Assembly: GCF_000255705.1 (NCBI RefSeq)
Contig: NZ_JH636439.1
Location: 761,670 to 825,669, forward strand
Direction of reading: 5' to 3'
Origin: Zavarzinella formosa DSM 19928
Lineage (GTDB): Bacteria; Planctomycetota; Planctomycetia; Gemmatales; Gemmataceae
DNA length: 64,000 nucleotides
Part shown: in pieces, positions 24,890-34,922 of the stretch
Layout of the letters: each line of letters begins with the position of its first letter
Position numbering within the stretch: position 1 is the first letter of the stretch
Notes under the pieces: model-generated
The model's database searches: none
Seen by the model: only the letters and a program-made list of their open reading frames with translations
What the model was told of the DNA's origin: nothing
Program-made: the position numbers and the translations under genes

Positions 24890-27229
24890 ATGAAGCGATA
24901 TGCCACTTTGATCTTGATCTGCGGAATCATCCCGTCCGGCTTCGCCGGGGAACCGCCGTTGAAGCCGGAGGATGTCCGCTTTTTTGAAACGCGCATCCGG
25001 CCGTTGCTCGCCGACAACTGTTTCTCTTGTCACGGGCCGGAAAAGCAAAAATCCGATCTGCGTCTCGATTCGGCCGAGGCTTTCCGTCGTGGCGGCAGTT
25101 CCGGCGAAATGCTCATCAACTCGGCGAAAGCCGAGCAAAGCCTGTTGCTTCAATTGGTGCAACACGCCGACGCGGACAAGCGGATGCCGCCCAAAAAGAA
25201 ACTCACAGAGAAGCAAATCGCCGATCTGCTTCTCTGGGCGAAAATGGGCGCCCCTTTCCCGCCAAAGACCACGGCCACACCTGGCGAAAAACATTGGGCG
25301 TTTCAGCCGATGGTGAACCCGGTGCCGCCAGCGACGAAGGACAATGCTTGGGCCAAATCCCCATTGGATTCGTTCATCCTCGCCAAACTGGAGGCGAAAA
25401 ACCTCCGGCCCGCCCCGCCAACGGATCGGCGAACCTTGATCCGTCGGGCGACTCTTGACCTCACCGGTATTCCCCCGACTCCGGAGGACGTGGAATCGTT
25501 CCTAAAGGAATCGGCCGACAATCCGCAAACGGCTTACGAAAACCTCGTCAATCGTTTGCTGGCTTCCCCCGCTTATGGGGAACGCTGGGGCCGACACTGG
25601 CTTGATGTGGCCCGCTATGCCGATTCCAACGGGTTGGACGAGAACATCGCTTTCGGCAATGCCTGGCGTTACCGGGATTATGTGGTTGCCGCCTTCAACA
25701 AAGACAAGCCGTTCGATCAGTTCCTGACGGAACAACTCGCCGGGGATTTGCTCCCAACCCCGGATACCGCCACCCGGCACGAGCGATTGATCGCCACCGG
25801 CTTTCTCGCTCTTGGGGCGAAAGTGCTGGCCGAGGTGGACGCCAAGAAGATGGAAATGGACATCGTCGATGAGCAGGTGGACACCGTCGGCCGGGCGTTC
25901 TTGGGGCTGACGCTTGGCTGTGCCCGCTGCCACAATCACAAATTCGATCCGGTGACCATCGACGATTACTACGGTCTGGCGGGCATCTTCCAAAGCACGA
26001 AGACGATGGAGCATTTCAAGAAAGTGGCCCGCTGGTATGAAAACCCGTTGGCCACCCCCGAGGAGATCGCCAAGAAGGCCGAACACGACGAGAAGATTGC
26101 CTCCCTGAAAGAAGCCATCAAAGCCATCAAAGAGGCCGTCGAACTCAAGAAACGCAAAGATGAATTGGCCGAGCTTGAAAAGGTGTCTGCCGAACTCCCC
26201 ACGGCTCTCGGCGTCACCGAAGGAAGCGTGGCGAACACAAAAGTGTTGCTTCGCGGGGATCACCTGACGCCCGGCAAACTCGTCCCCCGGCAATTCCCGG
26301 TCGTGCTGGCCGGAGCCAAACAATCGCCGCTTGCGGACAAGGAGAGTGGTCGGTTGGAGTTGGCGAAGTGGCTGACGAAGAAGGACCACCCATTGACGGC
26401 CCGAGTAATGGTCAACCGAGTCTGGCGCTGGCATTTCGGCCAGGGATTGGTGCGTTCGACGGATAACTTTGGCTTGATTGGCGAGAAGCCAAGCCATCCC
26501 GAATTGCTTGATTGGCTCGCGTTGCGATTCGTCGAAGGCGGTTGGTCGATTAAGGCCCTACATCGGCAAATCATGCTCTCGGCCACTTATCAAATGGGCA
26601 GCACGTTCGACGCCAACAGCGCCGAAGCCGATCCGGATAACCGCCTCCACTGGCGGGCCAATGTTCGCCGTCTGGAAGCCGAGGCCATCCGGGATTCCCT
26701 CTTGGCAGTCAGCGGCAATCTCGACAAGTCGATGGGCGGGCCATCGCTGCAAAACATCAAGAACCGAGATTATCTGTTCGACCACACCTCGAAGGACAAA
26801 ACCACCTACGACACCCGGCGGCGGTCGATCTATTTGCCGGTGATCCGCAACAACATCTACGATGTGTTTCAACTTTTCGACGGGACGGATGCCACCGTCA
26901 TCAACGGCGACCGGGCGACGACCACGGTGGCCACACAAGCCCTGTTCATGATGAACGGGCCGCTGATGGTTGAATCGGCGACGAAACTGACTTCCCGGTT
27001 ATTGGAAGACAAGACGCTCGATGATGCGGGAAAGGTGCGACAACTTTACTTGACGACCTATGGTCGTCCCCCGACGGATCGGGAAGAAGAACGGGCCAAA
27101 AAAGCCATCGCGGGATTTGAGAAAGAGTTGAATGCCGACGAACCGGATGCCGTCAAACGACGGGCCAAGGCGTGGGCCTTCTTCGGGCATGTGCTACTGG
27201 CGGCGAACGAATTCATCTACGTGAATTAA
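24890..27229 (+). CDS. Planctomycete cytochrome-like DUF1549/DUF1553 protein
   Basis: 779 residues with signal peptide (1-20). A cytochrome-c-like PSCyt1 segment has heme motif C44-F-S-C47-H48 in LLADNCFSCHGPEKQKSDLRLD. A DUF1549 block (about 150-360; RRATLDLTGIPPTPEDVESF, YGERWGRHWLDVARYADSNG, LGLTLGCARCHNHKFDP) contains a second CxxCH. A coiled linker (about 395-440) precedes the DUF1553 block (about 480-760; LAKWLTKKDHPLTARVMVNRVW, IGEKPSHPELLDWLALRF). It is paired with the DUF1501 gene that follows 14 nt later, a standard planctomycete arrangement. Exported; the biochemical role is not established, though electron transfer or polysaccharide catabolism has been proposed for such pairs. Confidence 0.92.
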   Translation: MKRYATLILICGIIPSGFAGEPPLKPEDVRFFETRIRPLLADNCFSCHGPEKQKSDLRLDSAEAFRRGGSSGEMLINSAKAEQSLLLQLVQHADADKRMPPKKKLTEKQIADLLLWAKMGAPFPPKTTATPGEKHWAFQPMVNPVPPATKDNAWAKSPLDSFILAKLEAKNLRPAPPTDRRTLIRRATLDLTGIPPTPEDVESFLKESADNPQTAYENLVNRLLASPAYGERWGRHWLDVARYADSNGLDENIAFGNAWRYRDYVVAAFNKDKPFDQFLTEQLAGDLLPTPDTATRHERLIATGFLALGAKVLAEVDAKKMEMDIVDEQVDTVGRAFLGLTLGCARCHNHKFDPVTIDDYYGLAGIFQSTKTMEHFKKVARWYENPLATPEEIAKKAEHDEKIASLKEAIKAIKEAVELKKRKDELAELEKVSAELPTALGVTEGSVANTKVLLRGDHLTPGKLVPRQFPVVLAGAKQSPLADKESGRLELAKWLTKKDHPLTARVMVNRVWRWHFGQGLVRSTDNFGLIGEKPSHPELLDWLALRFVEGGWSIKALHRQIMLSATYQMGSTFDANSAEADPDNRLHWRANVRRLEAEAIRDSLLAVSGNLDKSMGGPSLQNIKNRDYLFDHTSKDKTTYDTRRRSIYLPVIRNNIYDVFQLFDGTDATVINGDRATTTVATQALFMMNGPLMVESATKLTSRLLEDKTLDDAGKVRQLYLTTYGRPPTDREEERAKKAIAGFEKELNADEPDAVKRRAKAWAFFGHVLLAANEFIYVN

Positions 27230-27243
27230 ACAGGGAGAATCCC

Positions 27244-28644
27244 ATGACCATGTCGCGTCGCCAGTTTTTGAAGCAGTCGGCCCTCGGCTTTGGCTCACTG
27301 GCTCTCACGTCGATGCTGACGGAAACGGCCTCGGCGGCCGTCGATCCGTTGGCCCCGAAGAAGCCGCATTTCCCGGCGAGGGCGAAGCGGGTCATCTTCC
27401 TGTTCATGAAGGGGGGGCCATCGCACATGGACACGTTCGACCCCAAGCCCCTGCTCACCCGCGATCACGGCAAGCCGTTTCCCGGCAACAAACCCCGCGT
27501 GCAATTTGCCGAGACGGGAACCTTGCTTCGCTCGCCGTGGAAGTTCAAAAAATACGGCCAAAGCGGCATCGAGGTGAGCGAATTGTTCCCTAATGTCGCC
27601 GAATGTGTGGATGATCTTTGCTTCATCCACTCGATGCACGGAACCAACCCGGCCCACGGCGGGGCGTTGCTGAAATTGCACACCGGCAGCGACAGTTTTG
27701 TCCGGCCGAGCATGGGTTCGTGGATCTCCTACGGGTTGGGAACGGAGAACCAAAACCTCCCCGCGTTCGTCACCGTTTGTCCGACGCTCGCCCACGGCGG
27801 CGTGAACAACTGGGCATCGGCATTTCTCCCCGCCGCCTGTCAGGGAGTGCCCATTGGGAACGCCAGCGTGCCCGTCGAGCAGGCGAAAATCCGCTACATC
27901 CAAAACGCCGGAATCCCGGCCGGTCTTCAACGTCACCAGCTTGATTTGCTGGCCGAGATGAACCGCGACCATCTTAACCGCACCGGCCCCGATCTCTCCC
28001 TTGAGGGCCGGATCGATTCATTTGAACTGGCTTTTCGGATGCAGCGTTCCATCCCCGAAGTGGAAGACATCTCCAAGGAAACAGCCGCGACGAAAACCAT
28101 GTACGGAATCGACGAACCAGTAACCTCAAACTTCGGCCGCCAGTGCCTGCTCGCCCGGCGTTTTGCCGAGCGGGGCGTTCGCTTTGTGCAGGTGACCCAC
28201 AGCGATTCAATGGTGCAATGGGACCAGCACGGCAATCTCAAAAAGGGACACGAAAAGAACGCCCGCGAAGTGGACAAGCCAATCGCCGGTTTGCTGAAAG
28301 ACTTGAAATCTCGTGGACTGTTAAAAGACACGCTGGTGATCTGGGGCGGCGAGTTCGGTCGGACCCCGACCGTCGAGGGGGGCGGCAACGACGGCCGCGA
28401 TCACAACCCGGAAGGCTTCACCATCTGGATGGCCGGCGGCGGCGTCAAACCGGGATTCCGCTACGGCACCACGGACGATTATGGCTGGTATGCCGCCACG
28501 GATAAAGTTCATCTCCATGACTTCCACGCGACCCTGTTGCACATTCTGGGCATGGATCACGAAAAACTGACCTATCGCCACGCCGGCCGTGATTTCCGGC
28601 TTACGGATGTGGCCGGCAAAGTGGTCACGAAGATTCTGGCGTGA
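27244..28644 (+). CDS. DUF1501 (sulfatase-like) protein with Tat signal
   Basis: 466 residues from ATG 27244, which has GGGAG 6 nt upstream; the in-frame start at 27172 lies inside the preceding gene. A Tat signal is present (MSRRQFLKQSALGFGSLAL...ASAA). The body resembles the alkaline phosphatase/sulfatase superfamily as in DUF1501: RVIFLFMKGGPSHMDTFDPKP near the start, then FIHSMHGTNPAHGGA, and near the end LVIWGGEFGRTPTVEGGGNDGRDHN. These carry the Asp/His residues that would bind metal. The gene partners the preceding DUF1549/DUF1553 protein and is folded before export. Substrate unknown. Confidence 0.92.
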   Translation: MTMSRRQFLKQSALGFGSLALTSMLTETASAAVDPLAPKKPHFPARAKRVIFLFMKGGPSHMDTFDPKPLLTRDHGKPFPGNKPRVQFAETGTLLRSPWKFKKYGQSGIEVSELFPNVAECVDDLCFIHSMHGTNPAHGGALLKLHTGSDSFVRPSMGSWISYGLGTENQNLPAFVTVCPTLAHGGVNNWASAFLPAACQGVPIGNASVPVEQAKIRYIQNAGIPAGLQRHQLDLLAEMNRDHLNRTGPDLSLEGRIDSFELAFRMQRSIPEVEDISKETAATKTMYGIDEPVTSNFGRQCLLARRFAERGVRFVQVTHSDSMVQWDQHGNLKKGHEKNAREVDKPIAGLLKDLKSRGLLKDTLVIWGGEFGRTPTVEGGGNDGRDHNPEGFTIWMAGGGVKPGFRYGTTDDYGWYAATDKVHLHDFHATLLHILGMDHEKLTYRHAGRDFRLTDVAGKVVTKILA

Positions 28645-28760
28645 TGAAATTGGCTGCCTGCCTTTGCCCGAAATTCGTTGAGTTGAATCGGCCGAACGAG
28701 TACATTCAGGAGGTTGACTGCCTTCCCGCCCCCTCCTGATCTCGACTCTCCGGACTCTCC

Positions 28761-31211
28761 GTGAACCGCATCACCTTTGAACGATGGTTCCCAAGTGCAT
28801 TGAAGGCACTCTTTTTTAGTGTGCTCGTTCTCCCGATGGTGTCGCTCAAAGCCCAAGACAAATCGCATCAACCCGATCACGCTCTCTTTGAAGCCAAGAT
28901 CCGGCCTTTGCTGGTTTCCCATTGTTCAAGTTGTCATGCGTCGGAGGCGAAACAGCCCAAGGGAAAATTGCGGGTGGACAAACTGCTCCCGGAGTTTGCC
29001 GATGTGGCCAACCGAGAGCGATGGCAGGAAGTCCTCAAGCGGATCAAAGCGCGCGAGATGCCGCCGAAGTCAGAACCGCGTCCGCCGGACAAAGATATCC
29101 TTGTCCTGACTGATTGGATCGCGGGAAGGCTTGAATCAATCCCCGCCAAAAACGCCGGGCAGGGGAGGGTGGCCCTTCGTCGGCTCAACCGGATTGAATA
29201 CGAGAACACCGTCCGCGATCTGTTGGGAGTGGACATCGACCTGCGTGAAATGCTCCCGCCCGATTCGTCGGCCAACGGGTTCGACAACAACGCCGAGGCC
29301 CTTCATGCCTCTTCATTTCTGATTGATCGCTATCTGGAGGCTGCCGACACGGCCTTGGGGGTGGCCATCGCCAATTTGCCACAGCCGCCGGTGTTCAAAA
29401 AACGCCTGCTGCTCAAGGACGAACGCGCGGTGAAGGTCTCCACCGAGAGCGTTTACCTTCAGAGAGAAGATGCGTTGGTGATGTACAGTTCGTCGCACTG
29501 GAACGCGATCACCGTGGGGCAGTTCTATCCGCAGGACCGGGGGAAATATCGGATTCGCATTTCGGCCTTCGGTCATCAAAGCGCTGACAAACCGGTCACT
29601 TTTCGTGTGGATGCCGGTCCCATGTTGATGGGAACCAAGAACCATTTGGTGGGATACTTCGATGTTCCGGCCGACAAGCCGAAAGTCATCGAATTTGTCG
29701 ATCACTTCGAGGCGAGGAATCACATCCGCATCGCTCCCCACGGGCTGGCGAACGCCCAGACCGTCGTGAAACTCGGGGCCGAGAAATACGACGGTGCCGG
29801 GTTGGCCGTGCAATGGGTGGATGTGGAGGGGCCGTTGCATGACGTGTGGCCTCCCGAGAGCCACCGCCGCATTTTTGGCGATCTTCCGCAGGCGTCGTCG
29901 CCGGTTTACAACGATGGCAGACGCGTGGAAGTCGTCTCGAAGAACCCCGAGGCCGATGTCGAACGGATCATGCGGGATTTCGTCCGACGGGCATTTCGCC
30001 GACAGGTGTCGGACGATGAGGTGAGGCCATTCATTAATCTTGTGAACAAGAAATTGGCCGAGAAATACTCCTTCGAGCAAGCGGTGCGAGTCGGCTTGAA
30101 GAGCGTGCTTGTCTCGCCGGATTTCTTGTTCCTTCGTGAAAAACCGGGCAAACTTGGCGAATTCGCGCTGGCCAATCGGTTGTCCTATTTTCTGTGGAGT
30201 ACGATGCCAGACGACGAGTTGCTCGCTCTCGCCGGGCAGCAAAAACTCAATCAGCCGGATGTTCTCCGGGGCCAAGTCGAGCGACTGCTCAAACATCCGA
30301 AGGCCGCCGCCTTCACCGAGAACTTCGTCGGCCAATGGCTTGGTCTGCGGGACATCGATTTCACCGCCCCTGATTTTCGACTCTACCCGGAATTTGACGA
30401 AATGCTGAAGACCTCAATGGTGGGGGAAACGCAATTGTTTTTCAAAGAACTCCTCAACAATGATCTGAGCCTGACCAACTTCGTCGCTTCTGATTTCACT
30501 TTCCTCAATGAGCGTTTGGCCAAACATTACGGCATCCCCGGCGTGGAGGGGCCGCAACTCCGCAAGGTGATGCTTCCCGCCGACAGCCATCGGGGCGGCG
30601 TCCTGACGATGGGGAGCGTACTCAAAGTGACGGCCAACGGAACCAGCACCTCGCCGGTGGTTCGCGGAGCGTGGGTGCTGGATCGAATTCTCGGCACGCC
30701 GCCATCCCCACCGCCGCCGGGAATCGGGGCCGTCGAACCGGACATCCGGGGGGCCACCACGATTCGGGAACAACTGGCGAAGCACCGGCAAATCGCCACT
30801 TGCGCGAGTTGCCACACCAAGATCGACCCGCCGGGATTTGCCTTGGAAAGTTTCGATGTGATCGGCGGCTGGCGCGAGAACTACCGCAGCGTCGGCAATG
30901 GAAAGCCAGTGACAATCGGAGGGCGAAGAATGCCCTATGCCGAGGGGCCGAAAATCGACCCGGCCGACGAATTGCCGGATGGCCGAAAGTTTCGCAATAT
31001 TGATGAATTCAAACAATTATTGTTGAAAGACAAGGATCAACTGGACCGTTCTCTGGCGATCCAGTTGCTTACTTATGCCACCGGAGCCGCCCCGGCGGCG
31101 GGTGACAAATCCGAGGTTGAATTGATCGTCAAGAAAGTCCGTGAGAAGAACGATGGCTTGCGAAGTCTCGTTCACGAGATTGTCCAGAGCAAGGCGTTCC
31201 AGACGAAGTAA
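28761..31211 (+). CDS. Planctomycete cytochrome-like DUF1587/1595/1592/1588/1585 protein
   Basis: 816 residues starting at GTG 28761, opening a signal peptide that ends near residue 32. Order of parts: PSCyt1 with CSSCH (about 54-58) in LLVSHCSSCHASEAKQPKG; DUF1587 (RLNRIEYENTVRDLLGVDID); a central carbohydrate-binding-like region (about 215-370); DUF1595 (MRDFVRRAFRRQVSDDEV); DUF1592 (ANRLSYFLWSTMPDDELLAL). DUF1588 follows (RGAWVLDRILGTPPSPPPP) with a second heme-type CASCH, and DUF1585 (IQLLTYATGAAP) ends the protein. It is directly followed by a DUF1552 gene, its usual partner. Exported; function unproven. Confidence 0.92.
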   Translation: MNRITFERWFPSALKALFFSVLVLPMVSLKAQDKSHQPDHALFEAKIRPLLVSHCSSCHASEAKQPKGKLRVDKLLPEFADVANRERWQEVLKRIKAREMPPKSEPRPPDKDILVLTDWIAGRLESIPAKNAGQGRVALRRLNRIEYENTVRDLLGVDIDLREMLPPDSSANGFDNNAEALHASSFLIDRYLEAADTALGVAIANLPQPPVFKKRLLLKDERAVKVSTESVYLQREDALVMYSSSHWNAITVGQFYPQDRGKYRIRISAFGHQSADKPVTFRVDAGPMLMGTKNHLVGYFDVPADKPKVIEFVDHFEARNHIRIAPHGLANAQTVVKLGAEKYDGAGLAVQWVDVEGPLHDVWPPESHRRIFGDLPQASSPVYNDGRRVEVVSKNPEADVERIMRDFVRRAFRRQVSDDEVRPFINLVNKKLAEKYSFEQAVRVGLKSVLVSPDFLFLREKPGKLGEFALANRLSYFLWSTMPDDELLALAGQQKLNQPDVLRGQVERLLKHPKAAAFTENFVGQWLGLRDIDFTAPDFRLYPEFDEMLKTSMVGETQLFFKELLNNDLSLTNFVASDFTFLNERLAKHYGIPGVEGPQLRKVMLPADSHRGGVLTMGSVLKVTANGTSTSPVVRGAWVLDRILGTPPSPPPPGIGAVEPDIRGATTIREQLAKHRQIATCASCHTKIDPPGFALESFDVIGGWRENYRSVGNGKPVTIGGRRMPYAEGPKIDPADELPDGRKFRNIDEFKQLLLKDKDQLDRSLAIQLLTYATGAAPAAGDKSEVELIVKKVREKNDGLRSLVHEIVQSKAFQTK

Positions 31212-31234
31212 CAGAATCCACCGAAGGGTCTTCC

Positions 31235-32500
31235 ATGAATCTCCCTCGTCGAACATTCCTTCGGGCCGCCGGTGTGTCTTTGGCGTTGCCTTGGCTTGAT
31301 GCACTGGCTCCGACGCGCGCCTTTGGGGCCACCCCCGTCGTCCCTCGCCGGATGGTATGTGTCTGCACGCCGCTCGGCCTGCACCCGGCCAATTTCTTCC
31401 CGGAGAAAGCCGGGAAGGATTACGCCCTGACGCCATATTTGGACGTTCTCAAGGACCACCGCGACGACATGACGGTGATCTCCGGACTGTCTCACCCGGA
31501 CATCGAAAATTCGCACGACTCCATTTACAGTTTCCTGACGGCCGCTCCGCATCCCGAGCGACGCTCCGGGTTTCGCAACACGATCTCCCTTGACCAGTTC
31601 GCGGCTGAGAAGATCGGCACAGAAACTCGTTATCCCAGCCTGTCCCTCTCGGGAGAGGGATTTGGCCTGTCGTGGACCCGCAGCGGGGCGCTCGTCCCCT
31701 CGGATTTCTCACCATCGCGGCTGTTTGCCAAATTGTTCATCGAAGGACGTCCCGATGAAGTGGCGGCCCAAGCCCGGCGATTGCGGGACGGCCGAAGCAT
31801 CCTCGATTCAGTCGGGGATCAGGCGAAGAAACTCGCATCCGATCTTGGCGCCAACGACCGCGAAAAACTGGACGAGTATTTCACCAGCGTCCGCGAATTG
31901 GAACTACGACTTGCCAAGAATGAGGAATGGGCGAAGAAACCCAAGCCCAAGGTCGATGCGAAGCAACCGCAGGATATCCCCAACTCCGGCGACCTGATTG
32001 GCCGAACCCGATTGTTGTTCGATCTCACTCATTTGGCCCTGCAAACCGATTCGACCCGCCTCATTACCATCATGCTCGGCGGGGCCAGCACGGTGCCGCC
32101 GATTCCGGGTGTGACGATGGCCCACCACGACCTGTCCCATCACGGCCAAGATCCGGTCAAACTGGCCCAACTTCGCACGCTGGAAGTGGAAAAGCTCAAA
32201 GTCGTGCGCGACTTGCTGAGCAAGTTGAAGCAAACAAAAGAGGAAGGGGCCACCCTGCTTGACCGGACGATGGTGTTTTTCAGCAGCAATTTGGGCAACG
32301 CCAGTAATCACTCCTGCAAAAACCTCCCCGTGCTTCTGGCGGGCGGCGGCTTCAAACACGGGCAACACTTGGCGTTCGATCCAAAAAACGCCCCGCCATT
32401 GAGCAATCTCTTTGTGAGCATGTTGCAGCGAATGGACATCAATGCCGAAAAATTCGGTTCCGGTTCCGGGACATTGACCGGTTTGGAAAAGGCGGGGTGA
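31235..32500 (+). CDS. DUF1552 protein with Tat signal
   Basis: 421 residues, 23 nt after the DUF1592-type gene. The Tat-like N-terminus is MNLPRRTFLRAAGVSLALPWLDAL. DUF1552 marks: PRRMVCVCTPLGLHPANFFP, YALTPYLDVLKDHRDDMTVISGL, SLDQFAAEKIG and DRTMVFFSSNLGNASNHSCKNLPVLLAGGGFKHG. The fold is related to the alkaline phosphatase superfamily by family knowledge, but this paralogue shows few of the metal residues. A second DUF1552 gene at 49373-50644 lacks an adjacent DUF1592 partner. Part of the same exported cassette as the gene before it. Confidence 0.9.
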   Translation: MNLPRRTFLRAAGVSLALPWLDALAPTRAFGATPVVPRRMVCVCTPLGLHPANFFPEKAGKDYALTPYLDVLKDHRDDMTVISGLSHPDIENSHDSIYSFLTAAPHPERRSGFRNTISLDQFAAEKIGTETRYPSLSLSGEGFGLSWTRSGALVPSDFSPSRLFAKLFIEGRPDEVAAQARRLRDGRSILDSVGDQAKKLASDLGANDREKLDEYFTSVRELELRLAKNEEWAKKPKPKVDAKQPQDIPNSGDLIGRTRLLFDLTHLALQTDSTRLITIMLGGASTVPPIPGVTMAHHDLSHHGQDPVKLAQLRTLEVEKLKVVRDLLSKLKQTKEEGATLLDRTMVFFSSNLGNASNHSCKNLPVLLAGGGFKHGQHLAFDPKNAPPLSNLFVSMLQRMDINAEKFGSGSGTLTGLEKAG

Positions 32501-32670
32501 GCGGTGAGATCATGAACAAATCTTCCGCAAATCTACTCGTCTGAACGGGCAATCGGCCCATGACTGCCGAAACATTGTAACTCCGCCGGGGTATCAGTGT
32601 TGTACCGGATGACGCCCGGAACGCGACTGCCGCGAACCGGGCCGTTATTCTTCGGATGGGGTCATTGTCG

Positions 32671-34902
32671 ATGAAAACCCGTTTTCTGTTTGTCCTGGCC
32701 TGCGGGTGGACGCTCTCGCTCGCGTTGCCGGCCCGGTCTGATGAGATTGATGTTCGTTTCAAACAACTCGACACCAACGGCGATGGCAAACTGTCGGCCG
32801 ATGAGTTGAAGGATCACGCGGACTTGCAAAAGCTCCTCAAAGGGGCCGATAAAAACAACGATGGTTTCCTGACCATCGACGAAATCCGAACTCATTTGGG
32901 ACGACCGGCTCCCCAGGCGAAAGAACCGGCCCCCGCCCCGGCAACTCCCGTGAAGAATTCCGTTCGAGAAGGTCCGCAAGTTCTCGCCCCGGCTTCCGCC
33001 GGAATTGGCCGAATGGTTCCCGATGCCGTCCTCAAAGATTTGGGCGAACGTGATATCAAGATTAAAGATGTGATCGGGAAAAATGGCTTGGTGGTTGCGT
33101 TCACCAGCACCGTCTGTCCGATCAGCAAGAAATACGGTCCGACGCTGGCCAAGCTCGAAGAAACGCTGGCCGCGAAGGGAATTGGCATCCTTTACGTCAA
33201 TTCGGTGCCGAATCAAAAGCCGGAAGAGATGCGGGTTTTCGTGGCCGCGCACAAACTCAAAGGTTCATACGTTCACGACCGCGACGGAATTTTCGGCAAA
33301 ACACTCGGTGTCACCACGACAACCGAAGTGTTCCTGATCGACAGTCATCGAACACTCGTGTATCGCGGGGCCATCGATGATCAGTATGGCTTGGGCTATT
33401 CTCGCGAGACCCCGAATCGCCATTATTTGGACGAGGCGATCCAATCTCTGCTGGCCAACCGACTGGCCGACCCGGCAGCGACCACGGCGCCGGGCTGCGA
33501 ATTGGATCTCGGCAAGTCCAAAGCGATTGTCTCGGATGTGACATATCACAATCGCATTTCCCGCATCATTCAAGCCAATTGTGTCGAATGTCATCATGCC
33601 GGTGGAGTCGGCCCGTTCAGCATGGACACCTATGACGATGTGGTGGCCCATGCCGCAACGATTCGCAAGGTGGTTGAGAAAGGAACCATGCCGCCGTGGT
33701 TTGCCGTTCCGACCACGCCCGCCAAAACCAGCCCTTGGGTCAATGACCGGACGATGTCCGACACGGATAAAACCGATTTGCTTGCGTGGTTGAAGAGTGA
33801 CCGCCCCAAGGGAAATGAAGCCGACGCCCCGCAACCCCGGACGTTCGAGGGGGGCTGGCTGATCGGAAAGCCGGACGCCGTTTATCAGTTTGAGAAGCCG
33901 GTGGCCGTGAAGGCCACGGGGATCATGCCCTATCAGAAGGTGACGGTTGAAACCCATCTGACCGAAGACAAATGGGTGAAAGCCTTGGAGGTTCGCCCCT
34001 CGGCCCGCGAGGTGGTTCACCATGTGTTGGTGTTCATTCTTCCTCCCAAGAAGGAACCCAACGCCCGTGATCCGGAAGGCGACGAAAGCTCCGGCTTTTT
34101 CGCCCCGTATGTGCCGGGACAGAGCGTGTTGAATTATCCCGAAGGCTACGCTAAGAAATTGCCGAAGGGATCGCGTCTGTTCTTCCAAATGCACTACACG
34201 CCCAACGGAACCGCGACCGAGGACCAAACCCGGATCGGCCTCATTTTTGCGAAGAACCCGCCGGAACATGAGGTGCGCGTGGTCGGCATCGCCAACACGG
34301 GACTTAAGATCCCCGCCGGGGCGTCCCATCACCCTGAGGCCGCCAAACTGAAACTCCCGGCCGATGTGACCGTGCTCGCCTTCCTGCCGCACATGCACCT
34401 TCGCGGCCAGGCTTTCCGGTACGAGATCACGCCGCCCGGCGGCAAAAAGGAAACGGTTCTTGACGTCCCAAATTTCGACTTCAACTGGCAGTTGTATTAC
34501 CGGCTCGCCCAGCCTTTGGAATTGAAAAAGGACACCGTGATTGATGCGACTGGCTGGTTCGACAACAGCAAGAGCAACCCCGCCAACCCGGATGCCTCGA
34601 AAACCGTGCGATGGGGGCCTCAGACGTATGACGAGATGATGCTTGGTTACGTCGAATACGTCGTGCCGGTGGGATCATCGGTGACGATGGGCAACTTGCG
34701 ACATTTTGACCCGGCCGACATCTTCAAGAAATTTGACCTCAACGGCGACGGGAAGATCGACAAGGACGAGTATGCCAACTTCGTCCGCATCACGCCGCAA
34801 TTGAGCGACAATCCGCTGGTGGCCCAATTGCTGTGGTCACGGCTTGATGTTGACAAAGACGGGGTGATTACGCTTGAGGAATTCAAAAAGTTGCGGAAGT
34901 GA
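32671..34902 (+). CDS. Multidomain EF-hand / redoxin / cytochrome / monooxygenase-like secreted protein
   Basis: 743 residues from ATG 32671, which opens a signal peptide (an ATG 15 nt upstream is possible). Two EF-hands come first (D34-E45 and D60-E71; DTNGDGKLSADE, DKNNDGFLTIDE). A redoxin/thioredoxin-like domain (about 115-265) has a single cysteine (FTSTVCPISKKYG) in the peroxiredoxin position. A heme-type CVECHH then sits in NCVECHHAGGVGPF, followed by a copper type II monooxygenase-like region (about 420-680; REVVHHVLVFILP, FFQMHYTPNG, LAFLPHMHLRGQAF) with paired His motifs. Two more EF-hands close the protein (DLNGDGKIDKDE, DVDKDGVITLEE). Likely a periplasmic, Ca-binding redox protein. 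Confidence 0.88.
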   Translation: MKTRFLFVLACGWTLSLALPARSDEIDVRFKQLDTNGDGKLSADELKDHADLQKLLKGADKNNDGFLTIDEIRTHLGRPAPQAKEPAPAPATPVKNSVREGPQVLAPASAGIGRMVPDAVLKDLGERDIKIKDVIGKNGLVVAFTSTVCPISKKYGPTLAKLEETLAAKGIGILYVNSVPNQKPEEMRVFVAAHKLKGSYVHDRDGIFGKTLGVTTTTEVFLIDSHRTLVYRGAIDDQYGLGYSRETPNRHYLDEAIQSLLANRLADPAATTAPGCELDLGKSKAIVSDVTYHNRISRIIQANCVECHHAGGVGPFSMDTYDDVVAHAATIRKVVEKGTMPPWFAVPTTPAKTSPWVNDRTMSDTDKTDLLAWLKSDRPKGNEADAPQPRTFEGGWLIGKPDAVYQFEKPVAVKATGIMPYQKVTVETHLTEDKWVKALEVRPSAREVVHHVLVFILPPKKEPNARDPEGDESSGFFAPYVPGQSVLNYPEGYAKKLPKGSRLFFQMHYTPNGTATEDQTRIGLIFAKNPPEHEVRVVGIANTGLKIPAGASHHPEAAKLKLPADVTVLAFLPHMHLRGQAFRYEITPPGGKKETVLDVPNFDFNWQLYYRLAQPLELKKDTVIDATGWFDNSKSNPANPDASKTVRWGPQTYDEMMLGYVEYVVPVGSSVTMGNLRHFDPADIFKKFDLNGDGKIDKDEYANFVRITPQLSDNPLVAQLLWSRLDVDKDGVITLEEFKKLRK

Positions 34903-34922
34903 CGAAGAAAGCCGGTTTCATC

